Below are positions 9,372 through 18,938 of a stretch of 64,000 nt of DNA, piece after piece; the first letter of the stretch is position 1, and the number at the start of each line of letters is the position of its first letter. The DNA is from an uncultured Lachnospiraceae bacterium (GTDB lineage Bacteria > Bacillota > Clostridia > Lachnospirales > Lachnospiraceae): positions 1 to 64,000 of the forward strand of contig CAJTPF010000015.1 in assembly GCA_910578175.1 (NCBI GenBank), written 5' to 3'. Both the position numbers and the translations under genes were made by a program. Below the pieces are notes generated by a model. It was not told the DNA's origin. It did no database searches and saw nothing but the letters and a program-made list of their open reading frames with translations.

Positions 9372-11081
9372 TCATATTTTTTTAAATGATAGTCTGGCCC
9401 GGAACAAATCTCCTTCAATCTCTACCTCCAGCCTGCCTCCCATTAACTCCGTCAGGCTTCTTGCAATGGTCAGTCCCAGACCGCTGCCCTCTGTATGTCT
9501 GGAGGCGTCTCCCCGGACAAACCGTTCAAACAATTCTTCCTCCGTTATATTCAGCCTGTCCCTGGAAATATTCTTAAACAGAATGATGAAATTTTCCTTC
9601 CGCCGCTGCAGCTCAATATATACTCTTGTATTCTCCACACTATATTTACAGATATTGGACAGCAGGTTATCAAATACCCGCCAAAGCCGGTCTCCGTCCG
9701 CCATGACCATCCAGGCTCCGGTTTCCTCCTGTAAACCTCCTGACTTCAGAATCCCCTCCTCCGTGTTCACCACCGCTTCCAGCCGGGCTTTTTGAAGACG
9801 TTCTTCATACTCGCCCACCGCCTGACTCAGAAGTTCCCGGATATCCAGAGGATTCATTTCCGGACTGATATTGCCGGTTACGGCTTTCGAAGCCTCTATC
9901 ACATCCATAACCAGTTTCTTAAGTCTTAAAGATTGACGGTCTATGACTTCCACATATTCTTTAAGGGTCTCATTTTTCAAATCCTCTTTTTTGATCAGAC
10001 CCACATAATTAATGATGGACGTGACCGGGGTTTTAATATCATGGGATACATTGGTGATCAGTTCCGTCTTCAGCCGTTCGCTTTTCATCTGCTGTTCCAC
10101 CGCCGCTGCAAGGCGGATATTATTTCTTCCGATCCAAATCAGAAGCAGAATAAGCCCCGTTATGAGTAAACATCCCTGTAGAAAGACAAACACCCAGACC
10201 CGCTGCACTCTCCCTGAGATCCCGTAAAACGACAAAAGACCCTGACAAATCACAAAACCGCCTGCTGTCATAATGATCTTCAGCTTATGATTTAATCCGG
10301 TCAATAACATCCTTTTTACAAACAGACCTTCCCCTCTCTGCCAGACCGTCAGCCCCGCCAGTTTTATGACGGAAACATATTGGATCAGGGCTGCCAGTAC
10401 GGATAAGATGATCCTGAATTCATAGTTATCCGTCTGAGGTACTTTATACAAAAGCATACCGCTGAAAAATGCGGTCAGCAGCCATAGCATCCATGCCAAG
10501 TCGCCCGGAAAATCACTTCTGTAACTTCGGATCTGTTTTGCTGACAGCAGCAGAATACATCCGGCAAGTATGATCTCCAATATTATAACGGGTATCCTGA
10601 TCTTCTGATATAACAGAAACCTCTCCTGCAACCGGTAAAATTCGTCTTCTTCCGATAACGGATCCAAAAGATATAAATTCATATAAATTATCTGATTCTG
10701 TTCCGGATGAGATTCTGCCTGTAACGTGATCTGCCAGCCGTATATCAGATGCTTTTTTTCATTCCTCCCGATATTGGTCTTTATGATTTCATTTTTCTCA
10801 TTTGCAAACTCGATCCTGATATTGGATGGTTCTGGAAGCAGCAGTATTAGATCCAATTGTTCCATAAACTTTTCGTAATCATCATATTCCTTATATTGTG
10901 TATTCAGATAATATTCAATACTATAGCTGTAGTGATAACACTTTTCAACAACTCTTTTATTCTGATAGAAATCCCTGCTCTGATATATGCCTTGGGTGTA
11001 AAGGAAATAAATACAATACCCCGACAGGATTGCCAGTATAATGCAGACGGCGTTCCCCAGATACAATACTTTTCTTTTCAT
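9372..11081 (-). CDS. Two-component sensor histidine kinase
   Basis: This 569-residue membrane kinase has an N-terminal TM helix (about 8-29), an extracytoplasmic stretch of about 130 residues, and a cluster of further hydrophobic segments (about 165-335). The dimerisation/phosphoacceptor box is NVSHDIKTPVTSIINY (His near residue 350). The catalytic domain carries an N box (DNLLSNICKYS) and a G2 box (GSGLGLTIARSL). Its ATG overlaps the TGA of the response regulator gene by 4 bases (ATGA), so the two are translationally coupled and form a pair. Multi-TM VanS-like kinases of this kind often sense envelope stress or antimicrobial peptides; the nearby ABC exporter fits this, but the signal is unknown. 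Confidence 0.9.
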   Translation of the reverse strand: MKRKVLYLGNAVCIILAILSGYCIYFLYTQGIYQSRDFYQNKRVVEKCYHYSYSIEYYLNTQYKEYDDYEKFMEQLDLILLLPEPSNIRIEFANEKNEIIKTNIGRNEKKHLIYGWQITLQAESHPEQNQIIYMNLYLLDPLSEEDEFYRLQERFLLYQKIRIPVIILEIILAGCILLLSAKQIRSYRSDFPGDLAWMLWLLTAFFSGMLLYKVPQTDNYEFRIILSVLAALIQYVSVIKLAGLTVWQRGEGLFVKRMLLTGLNHKLKIIMTAGGFVICQGLLSFYGISGRVQRVWVFVFLQGCLLITGLILLLIWIGRNNIRLAAAVEQQMKSERLKTELITNVSHDIKTPVTSIINYVGLIKKEDLKNETLKEYVEVIDRQSLRLKKLVMDVIEASKAVTGNISPEMNPLDIRELLSQAVGEYEERLQKARLEAVVNTEEGILKSGGLQEETGAWMVMADGDRLWRVFDNLLSNICKYSVENTRVYIELQRRKENFIILFKNISRDRLNITEEELFERFVRGDASRHTEGSGLGLTIARSLTELMGGRLEVEIEGDLFRARLSFKKI

Positions 11082-11773
11082 TTCCCTTCACCTTCTATCT
11101 TATATCCCTGTCCCCATACCACTTTGATATACCGTGGTTCCGTAGGATCGATCTCCAGCTTTTCCCGTAAATGACGGATATGAACGGCGATACTGCTCTC
11201 GGTTCCAATCATGGCTTCTTTCCGGATGTTTAAATATATCTCTCTGGTTGAAAAAACTTTTCCCGGATGTTCCATAAACAGTTTCAGGATATCATATTCT
11301 GTCGGCGTAAGTTTTTTCGGTTCTCCGGCTACCGTTACTTCCTTGGAATCGTCATTCAGGGAAATATCTCCGATGGTCAGTACCGAAACGTTCCCACATG
11401 TGCCTCCCAGTTTCATGTAGCGTCTTAACTGGGAACGGACCCTGGCCATTAATTCAATGGGGGTAAAGGGTTTGGTAACATAATCATCGGCTCCCAGGTT
11501 TAATCCCAGCACCTTATCAGAATCTTCTCCTTTGGCAGTCAGAAGGATCACGGGAACATTGCTTTGTTCCCGTATCCTGGTCATCGCCTGTATGCCGTCC
11601 ATCACCGGCATCATAATGTCCATAATGATGAGATGTATCTCTACACTCAGGACCGTCTTTACCGCCTGTTCCCCGTTAAACGCCGTATAGACATTATAAT
11701 CCTCTGCCTCCAGATAAATCTTCATAGCGTTTACTATATCTTTTTCATCATCACATACAAGTATATTTGTCAT
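11078..11773 (-). CDS. OmpR/PhoB-family response regulator
   Basis: A 231-residue protein with a receiver domain: acidic pocket CDDE (D8, D9), phosphoacceptor D52 in MDIMMPVMDG, and conserved Lys in DDYVTKPF. A C-terminal winged helix follows (KLTPTEYDILKLFMEHPGKV, then AVHIRHLREKLE and YIKVVWGQGYKI). It is the first gene of the pair with the kinase. OmpR-type regulators usually bind tandem repeats spaced about 11 bp. Such boxes (TTAAGA on the plus strand) lie upstream and downstream of the neighbouring ABC transporter gene and are the natural candidate sites (inference). A GTACAC...GTGTAC inverted repeat lies in the 70-base leader before this gene. Confidence 0.93.
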   Translation of the reverse strand: MTNILVCDDEKDIVNAMKIYLEAEDYNVYTAFNGEQAVKTVLSVEIHLIIMDIMMPVMDGIQAMTRIREQSNVPVILLTAKGEDSDKVLGLNLGADDYVTKPFTPIELMARVRSQLRRYMKLGGTCGNVSVLTIGDISLNDDSKEVTVAGEPKKLTPTEYDILKLFMEHPGKVFSTREIYLNIRKEAMIGTESSIAVHIRHLREKLEIDPTEPRYIKVVWGQGYKIEGEGK

Positions 11774-11842
11774 ATCTCATCCGGTACACTCTGTTGGATT
11801 CTCCTGAAAAAATCGATGGTGTACATTCCTTTCAATCTCAAT

Positions 11843-12150
11843 TTAAGCGAGTTCCGACAATACGATCGGCAGGATTTCAAATTCGGAATTCTTCCGAATC
11901 TTTATCAGTGTAGCGCCCCTCTGATATGTCGAGGACTCAATACCATTATAAGCCAGATAATCAATAGATTTTCCATATGTAAACCGGACACCCCGATATT
12001 CCAATGACAGATCATTTAAATGATCATGTCCGACGAATACGGCTTTTGTACTTCCCAGTTTAAATAATTTATCCAATAAGGAATTGTTTTCTTTGGAACT
12101 GCATATCTCCTCATTTTTCTCACCAATTCTTCCATGATAAGATCCGGTTC
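11843..12150 (-). pseudogene. C-terminal remnant of a calcineurin-like metallophosphoesterase
   Basis: The frame encodes about 100 residues that look like the end of a purple-acid-phosphatase-type phosphoesterase: an SSKEN motif, then KAVFVGHDHLNDLS with the metal-binding GHDH signature, and a closing beta region. The N-terminal two thirds with the other metal-binding motifs are missing. The homology starts abruptly at about 12150, next to the end of the ABC transporter gene and the second TTAAGA box cluster. This looks like a gene truncated by a recombination or insertion that brought in the transporter. A 77-residue product starting at 12076 could be made but should have no catalytic site. 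Confidence 0.7.
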
Positions 12151-12165
12151 TGCGTATTTCACCAG

Positions 12166-12193
12166 TTAAGATTCTTTTAAGATTTTCTTATGG
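12166..12193 (-). promoter_or_regulatory. TTAAGA box cluster, copy 2 (end of ABC gene)
   Basis: TTAAGA occurs at 12166-12171 and 12177-12182 (11-bp spacing) with a weaker third unit at 12188. The cluster overlaps the stop codon of the ABC transporter gene. It matches the cluster at 15105-15132 at about 25 of 29 positions. No convincing promoter follows it on the minus strand, so it is either a relic operator or one end of a duplicated flanking repeat. Confidence 0.45.
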
Positions 12194-15005
12194 CTTCGAT
12201 CGGTTTTTTTCTGGAGACCCTGTATATCGGTAAAAAGCTGGCAGCAAATGCAACACCCAGACTGATCAGTAACATAACTGCTATCTGTATGATTCCGAAA
12301 TGCAGGATGGTTACCAGCAGATTATATTTGTCACGTATGATCTGGTTGATAAACGTTACCACAAGGCCGGTAGCCAAAGCTGAAATCAGCCAGTTTACAA
12401 GGGCAATCATCAGACTCTCATGGAAAAATATACGAAATACGTCGGTACCTCTGGCTCCCACCGCTCTCAATATACCGATTTCCCGTTTCTTATTTGCAAT
12501 GCTGGTAGCAATAAAATTCATCAGCATGATGGAAGCAAAGACTGCAAATATGATTCCTACCACCAAAAATACCTTTGACGTGGTACGGATAGCGGAACTG
12601 ACGGTATCCAGCATAGATGAGACGCTGTTCATCAGGTCATATCTCTTAGTGCCGTCATCACTGTGAATGGAATAACTTACGATATCCGTGATATCCTTTC
12701 GTTTTACGGGCATATCTGACAGGACCGTCTTATATCTGGCATTTTCATCAATCCCCAGTTTATCAAAAACGGACTTGGAAAATACCGCTGCATTTTGTTC
12801 CGTTTCCATATCATCATAAATTCCTGCTATCTTTTTTGAGTATGTGATGTCCTGTCCCTCCGTAGACATACTCCACATGATCATCTTTATGGCTTTTCCG
12901 GCAATCTCATCTTTATTATCTTTTATTACGCCTGCCAGGTTCCCATTCTTCCGGGCTTCCTTTAATTTTGCGTACAATGACTCTTCACCTTCCAGTGCAG
13001 AAACCGGAAGGATGATCTCCTCTTCCGAAAGAGATAAATCATTGATATCCCGGTCATCATCAAATAATATGATATTCTGTTTTTCACTAACGGGTATTCT
13101 GCTGTCACAGAGCATTGCCGAAACGGAAAGATATTCTTCATTTCCATTGATATCCTTAAACAGGGATATCCCATAGGTATTTCCATAGATATTATAGAGT
13201 CCGGTATTCTCCAAAATATACCGGTAACTGGATCCATCAATAAATAAAAGTGCATGGTAACTATACTTTGTCACATCTTCCAATTCGGAGGCCAGCATAT
13301 AATCACCAATGGACATCCCTGATTTCAGGGGTTCTTTGTACTTCTCATACCGTGCCGAATCAAAACCTGTATCTGCAATTCCGGTAATCGTATAGTCTTT
13401 TTCCCCTAATCCCAGATTCAATGTTAATGTTCTGCCGATCAAATCGGAAACAGACGCTATCTCTGTTTTGTCTGTCGAATCCGTTCTCGAATATCCGGTT
13501 TTTAAAAAAGTTTCTGCTGCATACCGTGTAATCACCACTTCATTTTCATGTTCCGCCATTTTTCCTTCCAGGGAATAGCCCAGTTGTTCAATATCCGTTG
13601 CACTGACAGAGGCCAGGCCCGTAAAAAACATTGTATAATATGAGTAATAGCCTGCCTCTTCGATCTCTTTTGCATCATATAAGTTCTTTCGGAAAGAGAT
13701 ACCGTCCGACACCACCGACGGAAGATAGACCTCGAAAAATGTCTTGTCCGGAAATTCCTTCTTTATTGCATCAATATCTTTGTCTGACAGATTTGTTGTC
13801 TCATAATAGGAATAATGGTCTCCATAAGTCCGTTTCTCCTTTTTTACAAAAGACACATAATCCACACCGGAATCCATAATGGAATCCACATTGGATTTTA
13901 ACCGCTCATACGATATCATGGTATGGGTCAGTCCAAACAGTACGAACGCCACCATGGATAATAATATGGTCATAAACAGACGGAAAGGTTTCTTCTTCAG
14001 ACTGCCTGCAGCCATCTTCACGGAGTTCTTAAACGGAAGTCTGGACTTGATCATTTTAAAATCCGAGGCATCGTATTCCCTGATATCCAGATTTTCCTCG
14101 CAGGTATCCGCAAAATTTTCCCGGCTGCCCTCTTCATCGATCCTTGCAAGTTTCCTGATCTCCATATTGGTCTTTCCGTCCAGCGAAATAAACGATCCTG
14201 ATTCTCTGTTATTTTTCAGATAATCATTGATCAGTTCCATATCTTTTTCGGTTAACTGATACCCCGGCCTGATATGTATTATCTTTTCATCGATAATATC
14301 CACGCCTCCGCTTACGCTTTTTGCCTCTGCTTTATATTTTTTAATATCGCTGATCACTTTTCCGTCAGCCAGCTCAATGACCCGGTCTCCGTACTGTTCC
14401 GCAAAATCCCGGTCATGGGATACCACAATGACCAGTTTGTCTTTTGATAATCGTTTTAACGTATCAAATACCTGTTTTCCGGTATTGGAATCCAATGCGC
14501 CGGTAGGTTCATCCGCCATGATGATCTGGGGATTCTTTATCAGCGCTCTGGCTATGGCTACTCTCTGTTTCTGTCCGCCGGACAGTTCACCTGGTTTCCT
14601 TCCGGCATAACCGGCCAGATCCACTTCCTCAAGGATTCCATTCAACGTATTGGTTTCCGCCTTATGTCCCTGCAGTTCCATGGCTAACGCAATATTGGCC
14701 CCCACAGTGAAATCATTTAAGATATTGTATTCCTGAAAAATAAATCCGATAAAAGTATTCCGGTAGGAATCAAAATCCGACTGGGTAAAATCTTTAGAAG
14801 ATTTCCCTTTGATAATGATCTCCCCTTCGTCAAAATTATCCAGTCCTCCCAGCATATTCAGCAATGTGGATTTTCCGCTGCCGGATTTACCTAATATAAA
14901 GACCAGACCTTTATCTTCAAATTTCAGATCAATGCCGTCCAGCGCCTGAACTTTGACGCCTTTTTTCGGTTTGTAAGTTTTCTTTAAATTTCTTACTTCA
15001 ATCAT
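12177..15005 (-). CDS. ABC transporter, fused ATPase and FtsX/MacB-type permease
   Basis: This 942-residue protein has an N-terminal LolD/MacB-like ATPase (about 1-225): Walker A GKSGSGKST, signature LSGGQKQRVAIARAL, Walker B IIMADEPTGALD and switch His in VIVVSHDRD. A linker of about 100 residues leads to a first TM helix (near 340), a large extracytoplasmic domain (about 370-790) and three C-terminal TM helices of the FtsX fold, including the conserved KKREIGILRAVGARGTDVF region. One-gene fusions of this type occur in Clostridia beside two-component systems and are usually linked to antimicrobial-peptide or lipoprotein export. It has its own promoter with 11-bp-spaced boxes, and a kinase/regulator pair follows on the same strand, which suggests an inducible detoxification module (inference). 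Confidence 0.88.
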   Translation of the reverse strand: MIEVRNLKKTYKPKKGVKVQALDGIDLKFEDKGLVFILGKSGSGKSTLLNMLGGLDNFDEGEIIIKGKSSKDFTQSDFDSYRNTFIGFIFQEYNILNDFTVGANIALAMELQGHKAETNTLNGILEEVDLAGYAGRKPGELSGGQKQRVAIARALIKNPQIIMADEPTGALDSNTGKQVFDTLKRLSKDKLVIVVSHDRDFAEQYGDRVIELADGKVISDIKKYKAEAKSVSGGVDIIDEKIIHIRPGYQLTEKDMELINDYLKNNRESGSFISLDGKTNMEIRKLARIDEEGSRENFADTCEENLDIREYDASDFKMIKSRLPFKNSVKMAAGSLKKKPFRLFMTILLSMVAFVLFGLTHTMISYERLKSNVDSIMDSGVDYVSFVKKEKRTYGDHYSYYETTNLSDKDIDAIKKEFPDKTFFEVYLPSVVSDGISFRKNLYDAKEIEEAGYYSYYTMFFTGLASVSATDIEQLGYSLEGKMAEHENEVVITRYAAETFLKTGYSRTDSTDKTEIASVSDLIGRTLTLNLGLGEKDYTITGIADTGFDSARYEKYKEPLKSGMSIGDYMLASELEDVTKYSYHALLFIDGSSYRYILENTGLYNIYGNTYGISLFKDINGNEEYLSVSAMLCDSRIPVSEKQNIILFDDDRDINDLSLSEEEIILPVSALEGEESLYAKLKEARKNGNLAGVIKDNKDEIAGKAIKMIMWSMSTEGQDITYSKKIAGIYDDMETEQNAAVFSKSVFDKLGIDENARYKTVLSDMPVKRKDITDIVSYSIHSDDGTKRYDLMNSVSSMLDTVSSAIRTTSKVFLVVGIIFAVFASIMLMNFIATSIANKKREIGILRAVGARGTDVFRIFFHESLMIALVNWLISALATGLVVTFINQIIRDKYNLLVTILHFGIIQIAVMLLISLGVAFAASFLPIYRVSRKKPIEAIRKS

Positions 15006-15063
15006 ACCTCACGTTTCATACAGGGATTTCCCTGCACTCCTTTCTTAAAAAATTCCTGCTCCT

Positions 15064-15092
15064 ATTTTATTGAAATACATTTTAAGATTCAA
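15064..15092 (-). promoter_or_regulatory. Promoter of the ABC transporter gene
   Basis: On the minus strand: -35 TTGAAT (15092-15087), 17-bp spacer, -10 TAAAAT (15069-15064), followed by a leader with an AAGAAAGGAG ribosome binding site. The box cluster at 15105-15132 lies directly upstream of the -35, as expected for a class II activator site. Confidence 0.65.
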
Positions 15093-15104
15093 GGAGGCAA
15101 CTAC

Positions 15105-15132
15105 TTAAGATTTTATTAAGATTTTCTTGAGA
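15105..15132 (-). promoter_or_regulatory. TTAAGA box cluster, copy 1 (ABC promoter)
   Basis: TTAAGA at 15105-15110 and 15116-15121 and TTGAGA at 15127-15132 are spaced exactly 11 bp. A further TTAAGA at 15082 overlaps the -35. Eleven-bp tandem repeats are typical of PhoB/OmpR-family regulators. The neighbouring response regulator is the obvious candidate. The cluster overlaps the stop codon of the upstream kinase-like gene. Confidence 0.6.
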
Positions 15133-15715
15133 TTACCATTTTTATATCTTTTTTAATCTCATTAAAACATTTATCAAAGTCCAGATTTACATATCTTTTT
15201 TCAATTCCTGCCTCACGGATCTTCTCCTCAGAAAAATCTTCGGCATCCGCTACGAATCTCCGGCACATCTCCGTATATTTCGGTACGGACTGCTGCCGTT
15301 CCCGCTCCATGGCTCTGGTAAGACGTACATAATCTTCCACCTCGATATAAATGGGGACCAGTCTGTCCTGTCCGAAATAACCGCATAAATCCCTATAAGC
15401 CTTCAGTGTTCCGATCAGCAGATAATCCTCATGGTCAAAATCGATGCTGCCGTCATCCACGGTACAGTAATACCATTTTCCATACATGGTATCATATCCC
15501 CGTTTTTCCACTACTTTCCCCTGGCGTTCCAATTCCGCCAGTTCCCTTTCATCTATAAAATGATACTCTCTGCCCTCCGTTTCCTGTTCCCGCATCGGCC
15601 GGGTAGTATATCCCACCATAGTTTGAAACCGGATTTCTTCTTCTGCCATCAGCCTGTTATAAATCGTATCTTTTCCCGATGCGCTTTTACCCATGACATA
15701 AAATATCCTGCCCAT
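15116..15715 (-). CDS. Guanylate-kinase-like nucleotide kinase
   Basis: A P-loop protein of about 199 residues. The P-loop is MGKSASGKD, followed by a GMP-binding-like stretch (VGYTTRPMREQETEGREYHF) typical of guanylate kinases, then an acidic lid-like C-terminal half that diverges from canonical Gmk. The ATG at 15715 (MGRIFYVM...) is preferred over the one at 15727, because the AAAGGA motif directly abuts the latter and leaves no spacing. It follows the decarboxylase gene by 57 bases and is probably co-transcribed. In Clostridia this kinase-like gene is often seen beside the decarboxylase; its true substrate is unproven, as a main gmk copy normally lies elsewhere in the genome. Confidence 0.8.
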   Translation of the reverse strand: MGRIFYVMGKSASGKDTIYNRLMAEEEIRFQTMVGYTTRPMREQETEGREYHFIDERELAELERQGKVVEKRGYDTMYGKWYYCTVDDGSIDFDHEDYLLIGTLKAYRDLCGYFGQDRLVPIYIEVEDYVRLTRAMERERQQSVPKYTEMCRRFVADAEDFSEEKIREAGIEKRYVNLDFDKCFNEIKKDIKMVISRKS

Positions 15716-15772
15716 GTGTCCGTCCATTCCTTTCTTTCAGCCTTACGATCTGCCGTCTCATGTTCCGCCGGA

Positions 15773-17287
15773 TCATATTCTGGCATTCCAGAGTTTAATC
15801 CGTTTAAAATTCTCTTTTATCACTTTAATCTTGCCGCCGTCTTCCGAAAGGCCATATACCTTCAGTCCGCTTGTCCGGTATTTATCGATCAATGCGATCA
15901 TTTCTCCCGAGATCATGTCTCCCGGTGCGATGACCGGCACTCCCGGCGGATACAGCCAGACATAGGAACCGCTGATCCTGCCTGCCGTGTTCTGAAACTT
16001 TATCATCTCACCCTCCTGCTTCATGGCAGCCGATATGGTAGTCAGCACTACCGTATCCGGAATAATAAAATCCTTTTCCGCAGCTTCCGTAACGGTTTCC
16101 GCCCTGGATAACGGAAGCCTGTATTCATATTCTTTCCCGCCGATGCGTAAATCCCTGTCAACCTCAGCCAGCGCCGTAAACAGGCGCAGCAGTCCTTCTT
16201 CACTGTCCATCGGCGAAGTCATTGCTATCGCATAATCTCCGGCCGCCATTTCCAGCTGCAGATGAAACTTATTGTTTAATTTATCATACAACTGCTGACC
16301 GGTTAATCCGGTACCTCTGGAGGATATCACCAGTTTGGAAATATCCAGGTCAAAAATACCGTTTTCTCCCACCACTTCCCGGTCCATGATCTTTAAGTGG
16401 GTAAGCTGCTTTGCATGCTGCTTTATCGCCTCCAGCCGCCTTACATAAGGTTCAAACAAAAGGTGTCCTTCATCTCTCATCTTATTGATACATTCATCAA
16501 TACTTGCCATCAGTACATAAGAGGGACTGCTGGTCTGATAGATGGAAAGATACTGCTCCACTGCCTCCCGGGAAAGCAGATTCTTTCCCTGTTCCTGACG
16601 AAACCGTACATGCAGCAGCGCCGTCTGGGTCAGGGCCGGCAGCGTCTTATGCAGACTCTGGATCACCAGATCCGCTCCCAGTTTCAATGCCGATACCGGA
16701 ACTCTGTCATGCATGCTGAAATGAGCACCATGAGCTTCGTCCACGATCAACGGAATACCATACCGGTGAACAATATCCGCGATCGACTTTATATCTGATA
16801 CCACACCTTCATATGTAGGCGAAGTTATTACCACCGCTCTGGCATTGGGATGTTCCTGCAACGTATCATTTACACGTTCCGGCCGTATGCCTCCGCAGAT
16901 TCCGTATTCCTTCACATATTCCGGATGCAGATAAATCTGTTTCAGCTCCCGGAGAAACACGGCATGGTACACGGACTTATGACAATTTCTGGCAATAATG
17001 ATCTCATCCCCCATCCCCGCGACTGCGCTTATGGCCGACAATATTCCTCCGGTACTGCCGTTGACCAGAAAATATGTTTTATCCGACTGATAAAATTCTG
17101 CCGCCTCTTCCATGGCGATTCTTAAAATTCCCTGAGGCTCATGAAGGTTATCAAAACCTTCTATCTCCGTAATATCATAAACATAGGGATTCTCTTCCTG
17201 CAAAACTGCCCTCTTATGCCCCGGCATATGAAAGGGATAGTAATCGGAAGTACAATATTCCGTCAGTCTTTTATATAAGTCGGCCAT
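15773..17287 (-). CDS. Orn/Lys/Arg decarboxylase family PLP enzyme
   Basis: A 504-residue fold-type I PLP enzyme. N-terminal HMPGHKRAVL and GFDNLHEPQGIL motifs are typical of the short Gram-positive Lys/Arg decarboxylases. PLP contacts are seen in NGSTGGILSAI, VDEAHGAHF (Asp to the pyridine nitrogen) and SLHKTLPALTQTALLH (Schiff-base Lys). The C-terminal region contains WLYPPGVPVIAPGD, which in this family lies at the substrate-entry side. Product is a polyamine or cadaverine; the sequence alone does not settle the amino acid. The start has AAAGGA 10 bases upstream. It lies between the YhaN/YhaO-like pair and the guanylate-kinase-like gene on the same strand. Confidence 0.88.
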   Translation of the reverse strand: MADLYKRLTEYCTSDYYPFHMPGHKRAVLQEENPYVYDITEIEGFDNLHEPQGILRIAMEEAAEFYQSDKTYFLVNGSTGGILSAISAVAGMGDEIIIARNCHKSVYHAVFLRELKQIYLHPEYVKEYGICGGIRPERVNDTLQEHPNARAVVITSPTYEGVVSDIKSIADIVHRYGIPLIVDEAHGAHFSMHDRVPVSALKLGADLVIQSLHKTLPALTQTALLHVRFRQEQGKNLLSREAVEQYLSIYQTSSPSYVLMASIDECINKMRDEGHLLFEPYVRRLEAIKQHAKQLTHLKIMDREVVGENGIFDLDISKLVISSRGTGLTGQQLYDKLNNKFHLQLEMAAGDYAIAMTSPMDSEEGLLRLFTALAEVDRDLRIGGKEYEYRLPLSRAETVTEAAEKDFIIPDTVVLTTISAAMKQEGEMIKFQNTAGRISGSYVWLYPPGVPVIAPGDMISGEMIALIDKYRTSGLKVYGLSEDGGKIKVIKENFKRIKLWNARI

Positions 17288-17309
17288 AATATATGATTCC
17301 TTTCTATTA

Positions 17310-18935
17310 TTAATGCATCCAAATCTGAAAAAGATTTTTATGACAGGTAAACAGTATCACCTGTCCCCCTCTTTCCTTTAAAACCTGAATCGCCCGTTCC
17401 GCCCGTTTTTCGTCATAATTTGACAACACGTCATCCAACAGCAAAGGCATGTTTTCCTGTTCCGAAAATATTTCATTTACTGCGATGCGTAGCGACAGAT
17501 ATGCCTGATTTGCAGTTCCCGTACTCAGATTCTTCCATTCCCGGTACAGGGCATCCTTTTGCTCCCGCACCCGGATCTGATACTGTCCGTCTGCCATAAA
17601 GCCGTCATAATATCCGTCGGTAAGCCGGAAAAAGATTTCCCCTGCCATATCGTTTAACGGCCGGGAAACTGTGGAACGCAGTTCTGTTGCACATTCCTGC
17701 ATAACAGACAGGGCAATCTTATATGCTTCATATTCTTCCGTCAGTTCTTCCCTTTTCTTCCGCAGCTGTTTGAGCTGAATCTGACAATCTTCCATTTCCT
17801 GACAGATCCGCCCTATCATCCCGGATAAATCCTCATCCTCCGTATGCTCCAGTTCCCATAATCGGGCTTTTAAATCCTCTGATGAATATCCATTATACCC
17901 TAAATCATCCAATAATTCATTTATTTTTTCTGAATATCCCCCGGAATCCTCTTCGTTTTCAGACAAATACTGTTTTCTTCCGGATACGGCCAGAAATCCG
18001 GTTCCCACCAGAAATAGCAGGAATGTGGCTACATACCCGTATCCCGTGTCTCCCAAAATCCCTTTTCCGTTTCCGATCAGAAGCATACCGAACACAAAAC
18101 ACGCAACAGCAAATATAATACGCAACCCACGATTTCCTCTGTTTTCTGCTGTCTTTCCTCTTTTTGCCATTTTCTTCCCCTGCCCTTGCACCAGATATCT
18201 TTCATCTTCCAGACGGCCGATCAGATTCACCAGCAATGCCTTTTCTTTATCCGCCATGGAAATATCCGATCTCCGGATCTGCTCCAGTTCTTTCTTCCTC
18301 TGCTCCAGTGCAGCTTTCTCTTCATTCATACGGGATATCTCCTGGCTGATACGCGGAATACTGCCCGATGTTCCCCGTTTACTTTTTAACTGTTCCATGC
18401 CTGTATTTAAATCCTCAAGAATATCCGCAACAGATATCTCTTTATCTCCGGCACCTCCCATATTGACCAGTTCTGACATGATCTCTTCCGCTCCTGTTCC
18501 CATATCGCCGTCGGGACTTCCCCCAAAGATAACCTTATCAAATATTTTTTCGTTCATATCCAGCAGATATTCACCGATTTCCATTCCCGCAGGAATCAGA
18601 AGCTCCGTTCCGACAGTCTCATTAAAGACATAAAAAACATCATTTGCCTGGGTTTTCCCAAACTCTCTGTCTATTCTGATACTATGCCCGTTTATCTCCC
18701 ACCGCATACTTCCGTTCATCTTATTGCCGTTATACGGAGTATATTTTTTTCTCAGATTCTGATTCAGGTCACGGCTTTTTGAATTTTTGCCGTAAAGCAT
18801 TAAGTGTATAAAAGCCATGACCGTGGATTTTCCGTACCCATTCTCACCGTAGATGATCTGAAATCCGTCTTTAAAACTGAGTTTCATATTTTGAATGCCG
18901 CCAAAACAGCCAATATGTATATCCAAGATCCGCAA
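17310..18935 (-). CDS. YhaN/SbcC-like SMC-type ATPase (short form)
   Basis: A 541-residue protein with a split ABC/SMC head: Walker A IIYGENGYGKSTVMAF near the N-terminus, and at the C-terminus a signature-like NLSTGTANQAYLSLRIA followed by Walker B PLLLDDVLSNYDEKRAERA. Between them are two coiled-coil segments (about 200-250 and 375-420) and a hydrophobic patch (about 270-315: IIFAVACFVFGMLLIGNG and YVATFLLFLVGTGFLAVSG) that looks like two membrane helices. It starts 3 bases after the phosphoesterase gene, the usual SbcCD/YhaON layout, so the pair likely forms a nuclease-ATPase complex acting on DNA ends. It is much shorter than Bacillus YhaN (roughly 960 residues). Confidence 0.8.
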   Translation of the reverse strand: MRILDIHIGCFGGIQNMKLSFKDGFQIIYGENGYGKSTVMAFIHLMLYGKNSKSRDLNQNLRKKYTPYNGNKMNGSMRWEINGHSIRIDREFGKTQANDVFYVFNETVGTELLIPAGMEIGEYLLDMNEKIFDKVIFGGSPDGDMGTGAEEIMSELVNMGGAGDKEISVADILEDLNTGMEQLKSKRGTSGSIPRISQEISRMNEEKAALEQRKKELEQIRRSDISMADKEKALLVNLIGRLEDERYLVQGQGKKMAKRGKTAENRGNRGLRIIFAVACFVFGMLLIGNGKGILGDTGYGYVATFLLFLVGTGFLAVSGRKQYLSENEEDSGGYSEKINELLDDLGYNGYSSEDLKARLWELEHTEDEDLSGMIGRICQEMEDCQIQLKQLRKKREELTEEYEAYKIALSVMQECATELRSTVSRPLNDMAGEIFFRLTDGYYDGFMADGQYQIRVREQKDALYREWKNLSTGTANQAYLSLRIAVNEIFSEQENMPLLLDDVLSNYDEKRAERAIQVLKERGGQVILFTCHKNLFQIWMH

Positions 18936-18938
18936 TAC

